Source: Lachnospiraceae bacterium
Lineage (GTDB): Bacteria > Bacillota > Clostridia > Lachnospirales > Lachnospiraceae
Assembly: GCA_022790855.1 (NCBI GenBank)
Contig: JAAVYA010000011.1
Coordinates: forward strand, 1 to 48,307
Length of the DNA stretch: 48,307 nt
Direction: 5' to 3'
Part shown: one piece after another, positions 15,558-22,946 of the stretch
Position numbering within the stretch: position 1 is the first letter of the stretch
Layout: the number at the start of each line of letters is the position of its first letter
The notes under the pieces: generated by a model
Told to the model about the DNA's origin: nothing
Database searches by the model: none
Seen by the model: only the letters and a program-made list of their open reading frames with translations
Position numbers and translations under genes: made by a program

Positions 15558-17117
15558 GTGGAATTAATCAAAAAATACATACATATGAACCGGGAAAAAG
15601 GAAAGGCGGCCAGTCAGATCACACTGGACGACGACTTTAATGTGCCGGACAGCAAGCCGGACGTCATACGTCTGATACAAGATAAGGGAGAAATTAAGAT
15701 TGAAGAGATCAACCTTACTCCCGGCCATATTTGGCTGAAAGGAGCGCTGAAATTTCAGGTATTATACCGCAGTGACCAGGAAGAACGGAAGATCAACAGC
15801 CTGATGGGAGAGCTTCCGTTCCAGGAAAGCCTGTCCATAGACGGCATCAATGAATATGATACGGCAAAAGTCCGTTGGCAGATTGAAGATCTGACAATGG
15901 GTATCATAAATTCCCGAAAGCTAAGCGTAAAGGCATTGGTGCAGCTTTCCGCTGTAGTAGACGAGATTATGGACGAAGAAATTGTCACTGACGTACAGCG
16001 GGAAGAAGGATGTGAAGTACTAATGAAGAACAGGAATATGATGCAGCTTTTTCATGCCAAGAAGGATACTTACCGGTTCAAAGAAGAGATTATGCTGCCT
16101 TCCAATAAACCGAATATCCGGGAAGTATTGTGGAAAAGTGTACAACTTCGGGGCGTGGAGACCAAGATGATGGAAAACCAGATTTTAATAAAAGGAGAAG
16201 CTCTGGTATTTGTACTGTATTTGGGAGAAGAAGAGGAAGAACGCACTCAGTGGCTGGAATCGGCATTGCCCTTTTCCGGAGCAGTGGACTGCAGCGGCTG
16301 TACGGAGGACATGATTTTAGACGCTTCTTATGATATTGCCGCCGTTGAGTTGGAACCAAAGCCGGATTACGATGGAGAGGAACGGATTTTGCACCTGGAG
16401 TTGGTGCTGGAGATGGATATTCATATTTATCAGGAAGAGCAGATTCAGATGCTGGAGGATTTGTATGCGGTAAATTGCAGATTGCAGACGGAATATGAAT
16501 CGGCAGTATTTGAAAATCTTCTGATTAAGAATTTTTCCAAATGCAGAGTGGCAGACCGGATGAGCATCGGCGAAAATCAGGAAGGCATCTTGCAGCTGTG
16601 CGCCAGTGAGGGCGCCGTATCCATTGACCAGACAGAGATTGTGGAGGATGGCATCCAGGTGGAAGGGACTGTCAGTGTACAACTGCTTTATATCACCTCA
16701 GATGATAAGAACCCTCTGGCTTCCCTGAAGGATGTGATTCCATTCCATCATATTATTGAGGTGCCGGGAATTACCAGAAACTCTCGTTTCCAACTGGAAG
16801 CCTGTCTGGAACAATTGACGACGGTCATGATGGATTCCACTCAGGTGGAAGTGAAGGCAGTCATTGACTTAAACAGCATTGTGTTTGAAAAAAATCCCAT
16901 TGCCCGTCTCACCGATGTGACAGAAGAACCTCTGGATATGGAAGCGCTTCAAGAGAGCCCGGGTATTATCGGCTATATTGGAAGGGCCGGGGATACATTG
17001 TGGAATATTGCCAAAGAGAATTATACAACGATTGGGGATATCAAAGAAACGAATCACTTGTCGGATGATGTTTTGAAGGATGGAGAGAAGATACTGATCA
17101 TAAAAACAGTAGGCTGA
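15558..17117 (+). CDS. sipL: SipL-like spore protein: SPOCS (DUF3794) domains plus LysM
   Basis: A 519-residue protein with three SPOCS/DUF3794 modules (about 40-130, 175-270 and 330-430) and a C-terminal LysM of about 45 residues (GRAGDTLWNIAKENYTTIGD). This is the architecture of clostridial SipL, which binds the coat morphogen SpoIVA and tethers the coat to the forespore in the mother cell. Length and domain order both agree. The start is a GTG at 15558 with GGAGAG nine bases upstream. It follows veg by 65 bases. A strong hairpin lies just after the stop. Confidence 0.85.
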   Translation: MELIKKYIHMNREKGKAASQITLDDDFNVPDSKPDVIRLIQDKGEIKIEEINLTPGHIWLKGALKFQVLYRSDQEERKINSLMGELPFQESLSIDGINEYDTAKVRWQIEDLTMGIINSRKLSVKALVQLSAVVDEIMDEEIVTDVQREEGCEVLMKNRNMMQLFHAKKDTYRFKEEIMLPSNKPNIREVLWKSVQLRGVETKMMENQILIKGEALVFVLYLGEEEEERTQWLESALPFSGAVDCSGCTEDMILDASYDIAAVELEPKPDYDGEERILHLELVLEMDIHIYQEEQIQMLEDLYAVNCRLQTEYESAVFENLLIKNFSKCRVADRMSIGENQEGILQLCASEGAVSIDQTEIVEDGIQVEGTVSVQLLYITSDDKNPLASLKDVIPFHHIIEVPGITRNSRFQLEACLEQLTTVMMDSTQVEVKAVIDLNSIVFEKNPIARLTDVTEEPLDMEALQESPGIIGYIGRAGDTLWNIAKENYTTIGDIKETNHLSDDVLKDGEKILIIKTVG

Positions 17118-17123
17118 TGTGGG

Positions 17124-17166
17124 CGGGGGTGTAGGTTATGAGAAAGTTTTAACCATTACACCCCCG
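17124..17166. terminator. Palindromic hairpin between convergent genes
   Basis: CGGGGGTGTA (17124-17133) pairs perfectly with TACACCCCCG (17157-17166), and GGTT/AACC extends the stem inward. It separates sipL from the convergent nucleotidyltransferase gene and includes that gene's stop codon. Confidence 0.5.
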
Positions 17167-17485
17167 TTATGAAAAGAAGCTTCCTTTTATAAAAGGGATA
17201 GGAAGAAACCTTGTTGCGGAAATGTTCTATATTCTTTACGATTGGCATAATCCAGATATCATGTTCCACATTGTATCGGAAGCCGAGTTCTGCCAGTGGA
17301 TCTAAATAAAAATCTAACTCTTCATTCGGTAAATCGACCAGAATCATAATGTCAATATCAGAATCTTCCGTATAATCTCCTCTTGCATAAGAGCCATACA
17401 GAATTACATTTTTCAGATGAGAGCCATATAGTTGCTGTATTTCTGTTAAATAGTTTGGCAATAATGCCGCGACTATTTTAGGCAT
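17156..17485 (-). CDS. MNT-type nucleotidyltransferase, orphan
   Basis: A 109-residue minimal nucleotidyltransferase. The active-site motif is LYGSYARGDYTEDSDIDIMI (GSx10DxD) at about 32-51. Related proteins act as antitoxins of HEPN toxins by adenylylating them, or as resistance-type nucleotidyltransferases. I start at the ATG at 17485, giving MPKIVAALLPNYL, because AGGAGG lies seven bases upstream; a longer frame to 17506 would put that site inside the gene. No HEPN gene is adjacent on either side, which is unusual. Confidence 0.8.
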   Translation of the reverse strand: MPKIVAALLPNYLTEIQQLYGSHLKNVILYGSYARGDYTEDSDIDIMILVDLPNEELDFYLDPLAELGFRYNVEHDIWIMPIVKNIEHFRNKVSSYPFYKRKLLFITGV

Positions 17486-17506
17486 GGTTATCCTCCTTAA
17501 AAACAT

Positions 17507-17710
17507 AATTGTGGGTTTTCAAAGAATTTATTAAGAAATTATCATATCACATATTTCTATTTAAATCACCTGGTATTGTCATTAATATCTGCATTACGGT
17601 CTATCCAGGAATTATGCATAGAATTTACATTTTTTTCAGATTTTAGCGGTTGCCCGGAAAAATCATTGATGGTATAATTATGAAGATATAAATGTAGAGG
17701 TTTCTTATAG
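17507..17710. other. AT-rich intergenic stretch without a gene
   Basis: Upstream of the nucleotidyltransferase gene and before the tandem palindromic repeat. I see no convincing coding frame, RNA gene or promoter. Confidence 0.4.
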
Positions 17711-17813
17711 TATACCCAAAGGGCACACCGTAATGCCACACCCTTTGGGTAGGCAATTAAGGTATACCCAAAGGGCACACCGTATGCCACACCCTTTGGG
17801 TGGGCAATAAAGG
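17711..17813 (+). repeat. Tandem pair of a 51-52 bp palindromic repeat (copy set A)
   Basis: Two near-identical units, 17711-17762 and 17763-17813, each begin TATACCCAAAGGGCACACCG, continue with TGCCACACCCTTTGGGT and end GGCAATTAAGG or GGCAATAAAGG. ACCCAAAGGG and CCCTTTGGGT form a perfect 10-bp stem (17714-17723 with 17741-17750). A related pair lies at 45258-45355. The family resembles REP- or MITE-like intergenic repeats. Confidence 0.75.
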
Positions 17814-17877
17814 TATATTTTATTCTCAAAACTTGACGGAAGGTTTTGAAAAGCCATAGATAGGAAAGGCAGGCCAT

Positions 17878-19269
17878 ATGGGGGATATAAGAGAAAAAAA
17901 GTCAGGAAGACATACGGTAAAAATTACGCTTGCATTGGCGCTGGCGATAGGAATCATGCATTTTCAGCCGGTCATGGCAAGTACGATACAAGACGCCAAT
18001 GAAAAGAAAGACGAAGCGCAAAGCGGCTTAAATTCCACCCAAAGGGATATAGGCAGGATTGAGGATGAACAGGCGTCTTTGCAGCAGGAGATTAATGCAT
18101 TGGATACGGAATTGGTAAATGTCATTATGAACCTGAATATTTTAAAGGATGATTTGAGAGCCAAGAGTGAAGAATTGGTGGAAGTGCAGGATAACCTGGT
18201 GCAGGCTCAGGCCGATGAGGACAAGCAATACGAGGCGATGAAGAAACGTATCCGATTTATGTATGAACGGGGAGACAGTGCGCTTTTGACTTCTATTTTG
18301 GAATCCAGAAGTATTACGGATTTGCTGAACCGGGTGGAGTATGTCAACGAAGTCTATGACTATGATAGAGAGCTTCTGGAGACATATCAGGCTACGAAGC
18401 AGCGGGTGGCGGATTTGGAAGTCCAGGTAGAGGGAGAGATAGCCGAACTGAAAGAGGTACAGGCCAATTATCAGGAGGAGCAGGAACGATATGAGACTGT
18501 GATTGCCCAAAAACGAAGCCAGATGTCTGATTTTGACGTACAACTGGCAAATGCCGTACAACTGGCCGCTCAGTACCAGGCAACCATCGATGAGCAGAAT
18601 GAGATCATCCGTCAGGAAGAGGAGCGTCTGAGGAAGGAAGAAGAGGAACGTAAGAGAAAAGAAGCAGAAGAACGACGGGCAGCCCAGGAAGCAGCGATCG
18701 CAGAGGCAAACAGGAATAATGCCGCAAGTGCGGCCAATAATGCTTCCAATACCTCCGGCGGATCCGGGAACGGCTCTAGCACAGGGGGCAGTTCAAGTAC
18801 TTCCGGCGGTACGGGAGGCGGTTCGAATACAAGCGGCGGTTCAGGAGGCGGTTCGGGCACAAGTGGTGGGACAAGCGCCTCTGGGGGAAATAAGAATCCC
18901 GGATATACCACCGGTGTCAGCGGTGGCTCCATCATTGACTATGCTTGCAGCTTTATCGGAAAGCCTTATGTATGGGGCGGAACCGACCCCAATACCGGAG
19001 CGGACTGCAGCGGATTTATTCAGTATGTATATCGGAACTTTGGCATTTCATTGCCCAGAAGCTCCTATGACCAACGCAATGCAGGAAAAGAGGTAAGCTA
19101 TTCCAATGCACAGCCGGGAGACATTATTTGCTATAGCGGCCATGTGGCTATTTACATGGGAGGCGGACAAATTGTACATGCCAGCAATCCGGCGGCATAT
19201 CCGGCAGGGGGAATTAAGACGGGGAGCGCCACCTACCGCACGATTATTTCCGTTCGCAGGGTGCTATAA
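17878..19269 (+). CDS. PcsB-like coiled-coil NlpC/P60 peptidoglycan hydrolase
   Basis: A 463-residue exported endopeptidase. Residues 15-36 are a signal peptide (ALALAIGIMHFQPVMAS). Residues 37-260 form a long coiled coil (DANEKKDEAQSGLNSTQRDI onward), as in PcsB/CwlO hydrolases regulated by FtsEX. Residues 280-340 are a Gly/Ser/Thr linker with repeated SGGSGGGSGTSGG-like units. The NlpC/P60 domain has C377 in GADCSGFIQ and H422 in GHVAIYM. It would cut the peptide stems of peptidoglycan during growth or division. It overlaps the convergent downstream gene by six bases. Confidence 0.9.
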   Translation: MGDIREKKSGRHTVKITLALALAIGIMHFQPVMASTIQDANEKKDEAQSGLNSTQRDIGRIEDEQASLQQEINALDTELVNVIMNLNILKDDLRAKSEELVEVQDNLVQAQADEDKQYEAMKKRIRFMYERGDSALLTSILESRSITDLLNRVEYVNEVYDYDRELLETYQATKQRVADLEVQVEGEIAELKEVQANYQEEQERYETVIAQKRSQMSDFDVQLANAVQLAAQYQATIDEQNEIIRQEEERLRKEEEERKRKEAEERRAAQEAAIAEANRNNAASAANNASNTSGGSGNGSSTGGSSSTSGGTGGGSNTSGGSGGGSGTSGGTSASGGNKNPGYTTGVSGGSIIDYACSFIGKPYVWGGTDPNTGADCSGFIQYVYRNFGISLPRSSYDQRNAGKEVSYSNAQPGDIICYSGHVAIYMGGGQIVHASNPAAYPAGGIKTGSATYRTIISVRRVL

Positions 19270-19761
19270 AGGGGTTACTATAACCTGCCAGCTTTCGATT
19301 AATTTTTCCAAGGAAAAAGCGGCGTTGGCCGGGCTGGTGGAAGGCAGTTTTTGAATTGGCAAGTTCGTTTTAGGCAGCAAATATTTGTCATAGAGCTGAC
19401 ATGCTTTTGCGCCGTTACCATAAATTTGTTTGATGGAACTGTTGGAGAGAACGGCAGGGATATCGGCGGGAATAACATTTTTTATGGAGGTATCGGAAGA
19501 TCCGATAATGTCACAGCTGGCAATCACGTCCCAGACGGCAATGCCATTGGACAAGAGCAACTCCTTTTTTTCCGGAATGGAGGCAGGGACCGGGGCATTC
19601 GTCAGAGCCGCAATCACTTTCCAGAAGCGGTTTTGAGGATGCCCGTAGTAGAAATGCTGTTCCCGGGATTTGACAGATGGAAACGTGCCCAGGATTAATA
19701 CACGGGAGTTCCGGTTATAGACAGGTTCAAATTCATGGGTATGAGATTCGTAATCGGACAT
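19264..19761 (-). CDS. DNA-deoxyinosine glycosylase-like protein (UDG superfamily)
   Basis: A 165-residue protein of the uracil-DNA glycosylase fold. The conserved N-terminal motif is VLILGTFPSVKSREQHFYYG, followed by HPQNRFWKVI; the C-terminal motif LPSTSPANA corresponds to the SPS/HP loop. This combination is typical of the group annotated as DNA-deoxyinosine glycosylase, which removes hypoxanthine from DNA. The ATG at 19761 follows AGAAGGTG; an in-frame GTG at 19770 overlaps that site. Confidence 0.85.
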   Translation of the reverse strand: MSDYESHTHEFEPVYNRNSRVLILGTFPSVKSREQHFYYGHPQNRFWKVIAALTNAPVPASIPEKKELLLSNGIAVWDVIASCDIIGSSDTSIKNVIPADIPAVLSNSSIKQIYGNGAKACQLYDKYLLPKTNLPIQKLPSTSPANAAFSLEKLIESWQVIVTPL

Positions 19762-19842
19762 ATAGTGCACCTTCTTTCATGATTTTTCTAATTATAGTTC
19801 TTAACTCTGAATTTTTCAATCTTAAGTTTTTAAAATTGAATA

Positions 19843-19871
19843 TTGACAGTGAATTCGTAAAGGAATAAACT
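19843..19871 (+). promoter_or_regulatory. Sigma-A promoter of the Nudix gene
   Basis: TTGACA at 19843-19848, a 17-base spacer and TAAACT at 19866-19871. It is the same hexamer pair and spacing as the veg promoter. Confidence 0.6.
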
Positions 19872-19934
19872 ACTAAATGTAAATATTTTTGATAGAAAGG
19901 ATATATAAGAGCGAATACAAAGGAGACGCGACAA

Positions 19935-20408
19935 ATGGTAAGATCACCCCTGACAACGTTATGCTATATGGAGCGAGATGGTCAATATTTAATGCTGCAC
20001 CGTACCGTAAAAAAGAATGATGTAAATAAAGATAAATGGATTGGGGTTGGCGGTCATTTTGAAGCGGGAGAAAGTCCCGAAGACTGCCTGATCCGGGAGG
20101 TCTGGGAAGAGACAGGACTTACGCTGACTTCTTTTCGGTTCCGAGGAATTGTTACTTTTATCTGTGATGACTACCCGGTGGAATATATGTGTTTGTATAC
20201 GGCAGACGGTTTCGAAGGCGAGCTGAAGGAATGCGAAGAAGGGCACTTGGAATGGGTTCCCAAGGAAGATTTGGAGCAGCTTGAACTTTGGGAAGGAGAC
20301 AAAATATTTTTCCGGCTCCTTGCCCAGGAAGCACCGTTCTTTTCCCTGAAACTGGTATATGAAAAAGGTGTGCTTATGGAAGCCGTGTTGGATGGGCGCA
20401 GTCTTTGA
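19935..20408 (+). CDS. Nudix hydrolase (8-oxo-dGTP diphosphatase type)
   Basis: A 157-residue MutT-like protein. The complete Nudix box, consensus GX5EX7REUXEEXGU, begins at GGHFEAGESPED and ends REVWEETGLTL, residues about 36-58. It begins MVRSPLTTLCYMERDGQYLM like clostridial 8-oxo-dGTP phosphatases, which clean oxidised nucleotides from the pool. CAAAGGAGACG provides the ribosome binding site. A strong terminator follows 20 bases after the stop. Confidence 0.9.
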   Translation: MVRSPLTTLCYMERDGQYLMLHRTVKKNDVNKDKWIGVGGHFEAGESPEDCLIREVWEETGLTLTSFRFRGIVTFICDDYPVEYMCLYTADGFEGELKECEEGHLEWVPKEDLEQLELWEGDKIFFRLLAQEAPFFSLKLVYEKGVLMEAVLDGRSL

Positions 20409-20427
20409 ATGAAATTTTTGACTTATA

Positions 20428-20471
20428 AACTTCCTTATATAATGCGTAAAGCATGTATAAGGAAGTTTTTT
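20428..20471 (+). terminator. Rho-independent terminator after the Nudix gene
   Basis: AACTTCCTTATA (20428-20439) pairs with TATAAGGAAGTT (20456-20467), followed by six T residues. Confidence 0.85.
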
Positions 20472-20478
20472 ATTTATG

Positions 20479-20513
20479 ACAATAGAATTCTCGCAGAGCG
20501 TGGATTCTATTGT
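20479..20513 (+). terminator. Second hairpin after the Nudix gene
   Basis: ACAATAGAAT (20479-20488) pairs with ATTCTATTGT (20504-20513), and TTTTG follows. It could be a backup terminator or a structured leader of the next transcript. Confidence 0.4.
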
Positions 20514-20611
20514 TTTGTAGGAAAGATTGTACTGCTGTGGAGTGTGAAAAGATGTGATTTTCCTATTTCTCTGATGAAAGAGTATGGATTAATGGAGATA
20601 TATAAGAAAAA

Positions 20612-20783
20612 GATGCAACACTCTATTCAAAATGTTGTATCTTTCTTTACACCTATAATATCGGCTGTTCTGGCCATTACTTAACCCCTAAATAGAAAAA
20701 AAGCAAAAAATATCTGGCTGTCCCAGGGCCCATATTTCGGAGCTATTTTGGGCGATACAACATTTTGAATATCAGGTTGCATA
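20612..20783 (+). repeat. Long inverted repeat upstream of csrA (MITE-like)
   Basis: The 18-bp arm TATTCAAAATGTTGTATC (20624-20641) recurs inverted and perfect at 20754-20771. The similarity extends outward to ATGCAAC/GTTGCAT, so 25 of 30 bases match across 20612-20641 and 20754-20783. About 112 bases lie between the arms, including a TATAAT at 20654 and a run of A residues. No coding frame is visible inside. GGGCGATA at 20750-20757 resembles a sigma-28 -10 box, but no good -35 partner is present. Confidence 0.6.
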
Positions 20784-20825
20784 GACGCTCATTTGGATAT
20801 GAGGCAGTAAAACAAGGAGGTTCTT

Positions 20826-21143
20826 ATGCTGAAACTGACTGTAAAGCCTGGGGAATACCTGTTGATCGGGGATGACATCAAGCTGGTGTTTGCCGGGGGA
20901 AGCGCCAACAATCTGAGGATATTAGTGGATGCGCCAAAGAGCATGAACGTTGCCAGGAGCGCGGCCTTAGTGAAAAATGGTTTGGCGGCGGAGCCGGGAA
21001 ATGAAGTGAAGCATTACAGGGACCGGGAAATTTCCCCGGAGGCCCAGGAAAAAATCAAAGCGATTCTGATGGAAGAACGCAAAAAAGCAAGAAAAGCGTC
21101 CCAGGGGAAAAGTCAGGGACGGACTGCGGCGGCAGGAAGGTAA
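20826..21143 (+). CDS. csrA: Divergent CsrA-family translational regulator
   Basis: A 105-residue protein. Residues 1-50 follow the CsrA fold: MLKLTVKPGEYLLIGDDIKL, then NNLRILVDAPKSMNVARSAA, with the conserved start, IGDDI turn and RI.DAPK strand. CsrA dimers bind GGA motifs in mRNA leaders and block translation. In Firmicutes the main target is flagellin mRNA, and FliW antagonises CsrA. Here the flagellin gene follows directly with GGA sites in its leader. The tail from residue 70 is longer than usual and basic (MEERKKARKASQGKSQGRTA). The key strand beta-1 reads LKLTVKPGEY rather than LVLSRKKGES. The ATG follows AAGGAGG. FliW is not in the window. Confidence 0.8.
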   Translation: MLKLTVKPGEYLLIGDDIKLVFAGGSANNLRILVDAPKSMNVARSAALVKNGLAAEPGNEVKHYRDREISPEAQEKIKAILMEERKKARKASQGKSQGRTAAAGR

Positions 21144-21273
21144 TAATGCAGGGGAATCCTAGGGCCCTTGCTTATTATAAAATAGTTCCGTCAATGAGAT
21201 GGAAAAGGAACAACATGCCGGCAGTACGGCAGTAAATCGGCAGCGGCTCTACAAACAAAAAGAGCCACATGTA

Positions 21274-21307
21274 CGCAAACGGAGTTGCGGCATTAAAGAC
21301 AAGGAGG
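21274..21307 (+). promoter_or_regulatory. Putative CsrA-binding sites in the flagellin leader
   Basis: CGCAA-ACGGAG-TTGCG (21274-21289) is a small hairpin with GGA in the loop, the preferred CsrA target. Twenty-two bases downstream ACAAGGAGGA contains a second GGA and is the Shine-Dalgarno sequence (21301-21307). One upstream hairpin site plus one site over the ribosome binding sequence is the layout known for Bacillus hag mRNA. A further stem, GGCTCT/AGAGCC, lies at 21245-21266. Confidence 0.6.
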
Positions 21308-21315
21308 AAAATATT

Positions 21316-22506
21316 ATGGCAATGATCGTACAGCACAACCTTACAGCAATGAATTCCAACCGGCAGTTGGGAGTAACCACAGGCTCACAGGCAAAATCTT
21401 CTGAAAAGTTATCATCCGGTTATCGTATTAACCGTGCTGGTGATGATGCAGCAGGCCTTAAGATTTCTGAGAAAATGAGAAGCCAGGTTCGCGGATTAAC
21501 CCGTGCGTCAACCAATGCACAGGATGGCGTTTCTTTGATTCAGACGGCTGAGGGAGCCTTGAATGAAGCTCACTCTATTCTCCAGAGAATGAACGAGCTG
21601 GCTGTACAGGGCGCTAATGACACCAACGAGAACATTGACCGTGATGCAATTAACCAGGAGTTGGATGCACTGACAGAAGAGTTGGATAGAATCTCTTCCA
21701 CCACCCAGTTTAATAAACAGCAGCTTTTGGATGGTACATTTAAAGATAAGAACCTGCAAGTTGGAGCAAACGCAAACCAGAAAATTGCTATTACTATTGA
21801 TAATATGAACGCAAAGTCTCTAGGGTTAAAGGATGTGTCTTCAACAGTCAGCTTTGACAAACAGACTGGTGAAAAGTTTGGAAAGATCACCTATAACGGT
21901 ATGAGTGCTGGTTCTTATAATGCTGGTAAGACGGAGGCAAGTAATCGGACGGCAGCAATCAGCGTATTGAAGGGGAAGATTTCTGCTAGATATACTGCAG
22001 CAAATTATGTACAACAGTCTAATGGCAAATGGAAATCTCTTGACAGTGATCAGGAATTCTCAACAGTATCCAAGGCTATGTCATTTGACAGGAAAGCAGC
22101 AAAAGATGCAATGTCGACAGCACTTACACAGAATTTTGCAACTTATATTACAAAGAGTGCAGTTACAGCATCTAAAGCGCTTTCTAGTTATACAAAAACC
22201 GGAAATGTATCCGTAGATAATTATGCGGCAGCCAATGCTTCTATTACTGCAATCCAGGATGCGATCAATAAGGTTTCTTCTCAGAGATCCGCCCTTGGTG
22301 CGTTGCAGAACAGATTAGAGCATACGATTGCGAACCTGGACAATGTAGCTGAGAATACGCAGGCAGCAGAATCCCGTATCCGTGATACTGATATGGCTTC
22401 TGAAATGGTTGAATACAGCAAGAACAACATTCTTGCTCAGGCTGGTCAGTCCATGCTGGCTCAGGCAAATCAATCTACTCAGGGTGTATTGTCCTTGCTT
22501 CAGTAA
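21316..22506 (+). CDS. hag: Flagellin
   Basis: A 396-residue filament subunit. The N-terminal D0/D1 region reads MAMIVQHNLTAMNSNRQLG and then GYRINRAGDDAAGLKISEKM; the C-terminal region has ALGALQNRLEHTIANLDNVA and ends STQGVLSLLQ. The central part (about 175-320) is variable, rich in Ser, Thr and Ala, and offers many candidate O-glycosylation sites. The true start is the ATG at 21316 after AAGGAGG; the open frame continues 39 codons upstream but that part is leader. A strong terminator follows. Glycosylation genes downstream suggest the filament carries nonulosonate or related sugars. Confidence 0.96.
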   Translation: MAMIVQHNLTAMNSNRQLGVTTGSQAKSSEKLSSGYRINRAGDDAAGLKISEKMRSQVRGLTRASTNAQDGVSLIQTAEGALNEAHSILQRMNELAVQGANDTNENIDRDAINQELDALTEELDRISSTTQFNKQQLLDGTFKDKNLQVGANANQKIAITIDNMNAKSLGLKDVSSTVSFDKQTGEKFGKITYNGMSAGSYNAGKTEASNRTAAISVLKGKISARYTAANYVQQSNGKWKSLDSDQEFSTVSKAMSFDRKAAKDAMSTALTQNFATYITKSAVTASKALSSYTKTGNVSVDNYAAANASITAIQDAINKVSSQRSALGALQNRLEHTIANLDNVAENTQAAESRIRDTDMASEMVEYSKNNILAQAGQSMLAQANQSTQGVLSLLQ

Positions 22507-22547
22507 GGTATTACAGATTTATAATCCGCAGAGGAGCTAAAAAAATT

Positions 22548-22580
22548 ACAGAGGGGCGGGAACCGTCCCTCTGTTTTTTT
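22548..22580 (+). terminator. Flagellin terminator
   Basis: ACAGAGGG (22548-22555) pairs with CCCTCTGT (22567-22574), followed by TTTTTTT. Confidence 0.9.
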
Positions 22581-22613
22581 AAATGAAATGGAATAGAATA
22601 GCGAGGTCGAAGT

Positions 22614-22946
22614 ATGGAAGAATTAGCAATGGAGATCCGGAGTGAAATAGATCATATCTGCGCTGGGTATTATTACTATAAAAATGAGGATGTTTTGAGC
22701 AAAAGCAGAAGTATGGCGGATGATATCCGAGACTTTTGCAGTTTCTTCCTTCAGGGAAATTTATTTGGAATGACAACCAAAGACTATGAGAATCTCCAGC
22801 AGTATGTGTTGCAGGTGCTGCAAGATTATATCGAGGCAACAAAACAGAAAGACATAGTATTTATGCTGGATACATTAGATTATGGATTGCGGGAATTATT
22901 GAATATTTGCATAGATGAGGATACAGAGGAGACGAAACATGAGTAA
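22614..22946 (+). CDS. Unknown acidic protein preceding maf
   Basis: A 110-residue, mostly helical and acidic protein (MEELAMEIRSEIDHICAGYY, then DIVFMLDTLDYGLRELLNIC). I do not recognise a domain. Its 3' end overlaps the Maf gene by eight bases, so the two are translationally coupled. That position suggests a helper or chaperone of flagellin glycosylation, but this is inference only. Confidence 0.6.
   Translation: MEELAMEIRSEIDHICAGYYYYKNEDVLSKSRSMADDIRDFCSFFLQGNLFGMTTKDYENLQQYVLQVLQDYIEATKQKDIVFMLDTLDYGLRELLNICIDEDTEETKHE

Noticed and set aside
17711..17813. A CRISPR array at the tandem repeat
   Set aside because: There are only two abutting units without spacers, and the units are palindromic over their whole length.
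17566..17877. A 103-codon minus-strand frame with repeated YPKGVA peptides
   Set aside because: The repetition is just the tandem palindromic DNA repeat read as protein; no start signals support it.
20409..20684. A 91-codon plus-strand frame directly after the Nudix gene
   Set aside because: It runs through two hairpins, including the strong terminator, and has no ribosome binding site or recognisable sequence.
21199..21315. An upstream extension of flagellin by 39 codons
   Set aside because: The extension lacks flagellin similarity; the family start MAMIVQHNLTAMNSN follows an excellent AAGGAGG, so this is the leader.
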